Shown here: positions 58,280 through 64,000 of the stretch, in pieces | How positions within the stretch are numbered: position 1 is the first letter of the stretch | Layout of the letters: the number at the start of each line of letters is the position of its first letter | Source: Paraspadella gotoi | Taxonomy: Eukaryota; Chaetognatha | Direction of reading: 5' to 3' | Length of the DNA: 64,000 bases | Assembly: GCA_051294375.1 (NCBI GenBank) | Contig: CM119263.1 | Span: forward strand, 30,257,376-30,321,375 | Made by a program: the position numbers and the translations under genes | The notes under the pieces: generated by a model | What the model was told of the DNA's origin: nothing | The model's input: the letters and a program-made list of their open reading frames with translations, nothing else | Database searches by the model: none

Positions 58280-61200
58280 GTAAACAAATAAACATCCGCG
58301 TCGCGACGGCCATTCGTTCCCGTCGATCTCCCTGTCGATCTTCCCGCCGCCGAGTTTTTCGTCCAGATTGTCCGCGCTCGAGGAATGCGCGGGAGGGCGC
58401 GCGGGGACAGGAGCGAAGCGTCGGCGAAAGCGGGGGCGATCCATTGGCGCACGTGGGGCGGAGGAACGACGAGGAAATTGGAGGAAGGACGGCGAGGCGG
58501 AGACTGGAAAAGGAAAGGTGAGGAATTTTAGCGAAACATTTTAATCACATTTGCATATTGCAGTATTTCTTTGGATCGACTATAAAAATCGAAAAGTAAT
58601 GTACAGAAGAATGAATAAGACTAACACGAGTTTCTTCGTAAAGGCTAAGGCTAAGGCGTTGCCAAAGCAAATGTGAAACATACGTATAAAACCGCTAACG
58701 TTCAAGATTGCGATTCACGACCCGCCCCCCTTCAGCTCGCTCCAAAGAGATCTTACCCGCTTCTGTTCGTCGTCTGCTTGACCGAAGTAAGTGACCGTCC
58801 TGACCTTCTTCCTCTCCACGCAGCTGCAGACGCAGGATCGATCAGCGACGACGACTTTCTTCCTTCGTCGATGAACCGATTCCTCGATCTTCCTCTTCCT
58901 CTTCATACCCGTTGCACCGTCGTCCTCCTCGCAGTCTTGAGGCCCCATCCAAAAGAGAAGAACGGGGAGGAAGGCGAGGCCGTGCCAGAGGCCGACGATA
59001 ACCATGGAAACGATGAGCTTGGAAAATGCCTGGGGAAACGGGTGGAAAACGCGTCTTAAATATAGAAAAAAGGAGCGATAATTTCAATTTCACTGTATTT
59101 ACTTTTTCAAAAAAAAAAGTTTAATTAGTTGTTTTCTTTTTCAAATGTTTTAATTTTAAAATAATCATCTGACCTCACAAATTTAAAATGTTTCACGCGA
59201 AGATTAAACGTGACATTGAGAAATAAAGTGACTGCAACACTTGAGTAACAAATCTTTCAGCGCTAAAATAATTTTAGCTAAAATAATTGCGCTATTCTCA
59301 TAACCTAATAAAAACGTAGGAGACTGAATACGTAATTGATAAGAGCATGACGCAGTGACGCACCGTAAAAGCATAAGCGTTGGAGACGACGAGTGGCGCC
59401 ATTGCGATGACGGTGGAGACGCCTCCGTGAATGACGGCTGGGCCGATGGAACCGAGGGAGGCGGCGACGCGGGCCGCGCGAGTCCCCGACGAAGCGATGA
59501 ACGAGTGGCCCAGGTGGACGGAAAAGTCGATGCCTAAAAGATAGCGAGAATCTCATTTGCATAAAAATATAGTCTAGGTTAACGAGGTCGAAAAAGGAAA
59601 TCAAAATTTTCGCTTAAAACTTGATTTTAAATTACAAAGAATTATGAAAATAAAAACGCTACTCTTAAAAGTACAAAATTTACGGAGATAAAAAAAAAAC
59701 TTGACAAAAAACGCACCTAAGCCGATGAGAATGACCATAGTCATAGCAGTGACCGGCTCCAGTGTGAGGCCGAAGAAGTGGAGCAGACCGAAGACGTCGA
59801 GGAGCGAGAGAAAGACGGCGAAGGAGCAGAGGAATCCCATGCGAGCGTCGGCGAAGAAGAGGAAGATGACGAATCCGATGAGGACGAGGGAAATGCAGAG
59901 GTTGCGGCCCAAATCCCAGGGCAGGAAACGAGCCTTAAGCGAATATATCAATATTAATTCAATTATCGCAATAATTAATATCATAACTGTTCACAATGAT
60001 ACAGTTGGTTTAACGTCTTACCTGTTCGAGCGAAATAAAGAGCTGGGAAAAGATAAATACGGTGTCCTTGGCGAGACCAATCTGGTTGTAGACGAGATTG
60101 TGGAGCGAATCCAAGAAGCCCATGTTCTCCGAAGTCTTGAAGTGAAACTTGTAAGTGTAGGTGAACTTGCAAGCTTTGAGAGGATGATAGACGAAGCCGG
60201 TGGCGTTATCAACGTGGGTCACGTTTTCGTTGAAATAGAGATCCTGAGAGAGAGAGAGGGGGGGATTCATCGTTAATCGATGGTCATCCTCCAATCGAGG
60301 ACGCCCTCTAACCCAACCTACCCCACCTTCTCCGCCGTCCCCATGACGGAGCTGTTGATAAAGTGTTGAAGCCAAAAGTAATATGACGCCCGCGTCGAGG
60401 GTTTCGCTGTCATGTTGTCCAAAGGAAATCGGCGCAAGTCCTCCGGATTGAGTTCGGGCGCGAGGCGGAGGTACATCTCGAATCCGCGGACCCAGTCTTG
60501 GCTCAAACTAAGCTCCTTTTGGGCGCTGAGAGAGGCCAGAACCTGGGAAACAAAGAACCAGTGCAATAAGCAACAAAGCAGACGGACAATATTCTTGCAA
60601 CTCTCACCTTCTTAATGACGCCGGTCGATCGATGAAAGTCCAAATCCCTGAAGATGAGCTGCATCGGAGTCCGCATGAGGCTTGGGAAGAATTCCTTGGC
60701 GATCGTCTTGAACTGGTGGAGGAATGAGTCCATGGGGATCAAGCTCCACACGTCCCACTGGATCTGCGTTTTGATCAGACCTGAAGATCAAAGTTTGATT
60801 TATTAAGCGTGCGAACCGAGCCTCTACTCGATCGACCGGCCCTAGACACGACTTCGCACCGTAAAAGCAAACGCCGAGGATGCCAATGGTGACGCCGACG
60901 ACGACGACTTGTACGTACGCGTTGGCGACGAGAGGAACGTAATACTTTTTGAAGTAGACGCTGAACTTGTCCGGGTGACGCGGACGGCAGCAGAGCGGTG
61001 GCGGGGGAGTAGAGTCCGTCGCCGCCCCCAGCGCCTCTGCCGAGCGACGAGAAAGTTTCTGGCGGGTCCTGAGAATTATGGATCACGGGGCTTATTATCA
61101 GTATCGTTAATGAAAGCAATGTCAATGTCTCTATGAATAAAACTCACCTCATCCTCTCGATGAGTGAGAGACAAGCGATGAAGAAAGTGTTCATGAGGGC

Positions 61201-63594
61201 GAAGATGAAAGATATGCCGACAGCGAGCCAGACGCACATGGAAGACGTGGCTGGCATGATGAAGGTGGTGCCGACTGCGAAGGCAAGGGCGTCGGAGAGG
61301 GACGTCACGAAGATGGAGAGACCTGGTGGAAACGAAAGGTGAAGTGATATTGTCTAATGTCTCGTCCTGTAAACCAAGGGAGAAATCCGACCGACCTACG
61401 TCGTGAAGGATTCGCGACAGAGAGTCGACGACGACGGTTTTGACTCTGATTTCCGAAGTCGCGTTGTTCACGGATTCCATTTCTTCTCCGGTTCCATCCG
61501 ACGTCGTCAGCGGATTTATCGTCGTTGTGATCGTCGTTCGACTCTTTTCTTTATATCGATCCCGTTTGTATTCGATTGCTCTTTTGTTTTTCAAAGCCTG
61601 ATATAATAAAATAATTCCGTTTTTAACTCATTGATAGTTTTTGTATTATTAACATCGACGACAGCAACATCGAGAACAATTTAAACTCGCGCGCAACGTG
61701 CGCGATCGAAGCTTGAGGAGAAAGGGGATGGCTGAAGGGAGTAGGAGGAAGAGGAGCTTGCTAATAATTCTAATACTAATAACAGTAAACAGTGAAAGTT
61801 TAACCTGCGTCACAACGAACATGTCGTCGATCCCAATGCCGAGTAAAATAGCGGGAATAATTAGATGAACGTTGGACCAGAAATAACCCATGAGAGAACA
61901 AAATCCGACCATGAGGGAAACAGCCAGGCCTTCAAGTGAAAACCGGTCAGGATTTGGACAAAGTAAGATAAACTAAAATGCGTGAAAAGCGGTCAGTCTA
62001 CGAAAAACGTAGAAACAGTCAAAACGTATCAAGCATACTTGCGATTGTACTTCTATGACTCACCGACTGTGAGGAGACCAGACAGCGATACCAAGACACC
62101 CGTCATCAACCGCCCATCGTAGCTCATCTGCGAGAATTTGAATACAAGCGGTTGAGCGTCAACAGAATAAAGCAGAGGCTAAAATTGCGCCAAAAGCTCA
62201 CCTGAGTGATCATGTAGAGGAAAACGAAGGAGTAACCGTAGAGGACGTACTTTAACTCTCGCTCCATGATCGACTTGGACTCTGTATCGAAGCTGCGGCC
62301 ACCGCTGTCGAGGAAAGGATTAAAGAGGGGGGGGGGTAATAGACCCCGTTAATAATAACGAGAGTTACAACAGTTGAATTTTATTAATCAACCTGTAAAC
62401 GAGATTGTCGAACTCCGGTTTCATTTCCCGAGCCACTTTGTAAAAGTTTTCTTCAAAATCTCCGTACCAAAGGGCGTAGCGATGTGCATGCATGTTCCAA
62501 TGAAGGAGTACGGCTTTGGCTCCTGAAGAAAGGCGAGGAATGACTTGCGCTCCGTCTCTCTCTCTTTCTCTCGCTCACACACACACACAACCTGCGATCG
62601 AGTCGTTGTTGTTCGATTGCCAGAAATTGCTGATGGTGGCAACAATGTAATGTTTGTCGACTCTGGTGCGAAGATCTCGCAACGACTTGGCGAGATCAGC
62701 CTAGGGAGGGAGAGAGAGTTTTAATCCTGAGATAAAAAGAGATGGCGTTTGATTTTATCTTCTTCACCTCCGTCATATTCATGATCTTCTTCTCGTCGTA
62801 ATCCCAGAGACGAAGGACGCTAAAGTTGGCGCAAGACTGAAGGGGAAAGCAAAAAAATGTATAAAATAAACCATTTCTATAAAGCCTATGTACATCGTAT
62901 AATTAAAATATAAATTCTCTCACCTGAAACTCCTCCATACGAATGCACCTGTCTTCATAGTCGCTCCGGTGACTCACGATTCGATGGTGCATCCTAAAAT
63001 CAATCAACAAATTCTCGGATGAAAAGCGAAGAGCAAAATTCAAGCTGAAATGAGAGATCACGAGTTTTCAAACAAACCGGTAGAGATTTTTTATGACGTC
63101 CGGCCTTAACACGTTTTCGCCGGAAACGATGACGGATTGAATGAAACCGTTGGGCACCGGAGATTCTGAGGAAGTGTTTTGCGGGAAATATTTGTCGAGC
63201 CAAAGTTTGTTTTTGTGCAGCGAAGACTCTTTAGGCAGCCTTGGGGATATAATGATGCGAATTAGGTTGATGCCATTTTGTCTTTAACTCTTTAACTTCT
63301 TACCAAAGGTTATAGGGGTCTCTCTCGTCGTTCATCCAGAGGACGCCGAGCATAGAGACGAAGACGATGGCGAAAGTCAAGTAGATCGTCGTCATCGGGT
63401 TCGTCGAGACGACGTGACCAACGCGGAAGAAAAAGTTGGAGAGGAAGGCGAACATTTCAGAGTTGAAATACTAGAAAAGGAATTGGAAAGAAATGAGTAA
63501 GGAATTTGTTAAGGGTAAGTTAATGACAAAAAAAACTTACCCTCGCGCATTTTCCGCTCTTTTTCGTCTCATTTTTCGAGCTTCGTCGCTTCAT
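57456..63594 (-). CDS. Patched-domain (PTCHD/PTR-type) RND transporter-like protein, 22 exons
   Basis: Twelve-pass membrane protein of the Patched/Dispatched/NPC1 superfamily with a sterol-sensing domain. Exons (approximate): 63594-63541, 63470-63304, 63239-63078, 62993-62924, 62836-62768, 62700-62592, 62522-62393, 62304-62202, 62127-62064, 61929-61805, 61597-61396, 61322-61148, 61068-60860, 60780-60608, 60542-60327, 60243-60022, 59933-59717, 59533-59364, 59029-58757, 58503-58279, 58161-57926, 57804-57456. Phases agree and give 1239 residues. TM1 is preceded by FFFRVGHVVSTNPMTTIYLT. TM4 carries the RND proton-relay-type acidic pair, LLGIGIDDMFVV, and TM10 the matching GLGIDFSVHLGHSF. Two large extracellular loops follow TM1 and TM7, with N-glycosylation sequons. 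The TM4-TM5 loop is unusually long and Thr/Lys-rich, and the last three exons encode a low-complexity cytoplasmic tail. It is nearest PTCHD3 and nematode PTR-type proteins; the cargo is unknown. Introns 17/18 and 19 hold octamer-type motifs next to acceptors. Confidence 0.9.
58184..58276 (+). repeat. (CT)n microsatellite in intron
   Basis: About 92 bp of perfect CT in intron 20 of the Patched-family gene. On the gene strand it is (GA)n beginning in the GTGAGAGAG donor of exon 20. Confidence 0.95.
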
Positions 63595-64000
63595 CGATGA
63601 ACGAGAATGAAAAATGTGAAAAAATCCAAAACCAAATTTTACAGATTTTTTGTTAAATCGCAGAAAAGCTTTTTTTTTTCTCTCTGAAGAGAGAAAAAGT
63701 CGAACCAAATATGGAAGGAAAGAAATTCTGGAAAGTGGAATGACGATCGTGAGAGAAAAAAAATAAGACTAGAAATACAAATATGGCTGCGAGAATTCAC
63801 AAAACTTAACCTTAAACAATTCGCGTAAGGTAAAAATATTTATTTTAAACATTTAATGGTATCGTATAGGAATTAAGGTTGAACGTTTGTATATTTTGTT
63901 CCGAAAATTAATTTTTAAGTTTTTTTAAATTAATATTTTTGAATCGAGAGAAAAGCCGAATGAAGAGACTTTCTTCTTCAAGGTGAATTTTAGAACTAAA
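63595..64000. other. 5' flank of the Patched-family gene
   Basis: About 400 bp of AT-rich sequence upstream of the first ATG. I saw no further exon or clear promoter element. TSS and 5' UTR cannot be placed from sequence alone. Confidence 0.6.

Overview
The window is nuclear DNA from an intron-rich metazoan. Genes are split into short exons with GT-AG introns, and the proteins read most like bilaterian or early-branching animal orthologues. Introns and spacers are AT-rich and full of (GA)n, (GAAA)n and (GAC)n arrays. I cannot name the species. Exon limits were read by eye and should be right to within a base or two. For most genes the summed exon lengths divide by three, which supports the models. 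Four assembly gaps lie in the first 2.2 kb.

Left part (1 to about 21 kb): gene-poor. It holds a small two-exon membrane protein gene (2.5-3.4 kb, + strand) and, on the minus strand, the last three exons of a BAMBI-like kinase-less TGF-beta pseudoreceptor (5.8-7.7 kb). From 7.7 to 20.6 kb I found only satellites, microsatellites and dispersed repeats, including long GA arrays, a 25-bp minisatellite, a purine-rich array and an inverted-repeat-bounded element.

Right part (21.3-63.6 kb): a dense array of ten genes, all on the minus strand. From high to low coordinate they are a Patched-family transporter, RPS12, MUS81, FARSB, KRR1, RPL31, RPL18, RPS6, XPNPEP1 and UPF1. From XPNPEP1 rightward the coding regions are only about 280-610 bp apart. 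Seven of the ten serve the ribosome, translation or mRNA surveillance. The one opposite-strand gene, an SLC49A3-like MFS transporter with ten exons, lies wholly inside intron 10 of XPNPEP1.

Notable non-coding content: three hammerhead-ribozyme-like motifs of the minimal type known from Penelope-like elements, one in a roughly 715-bp inverted-repeat-bounded insertion in an RPL18 intron and two in a head-to-head hairpin upstream of FARSB; two copies of a SINE with a 72-nt tRNA-Arg(CCU)-like head; a roughly 300-bp dispersed repeat family with at least six copies; and a 20-22 bp octamer-containing motif found in eight introns, always with the same end facing the nearest exon. MUS81 carries an apparent one-base frameshift at the start of exon 2.
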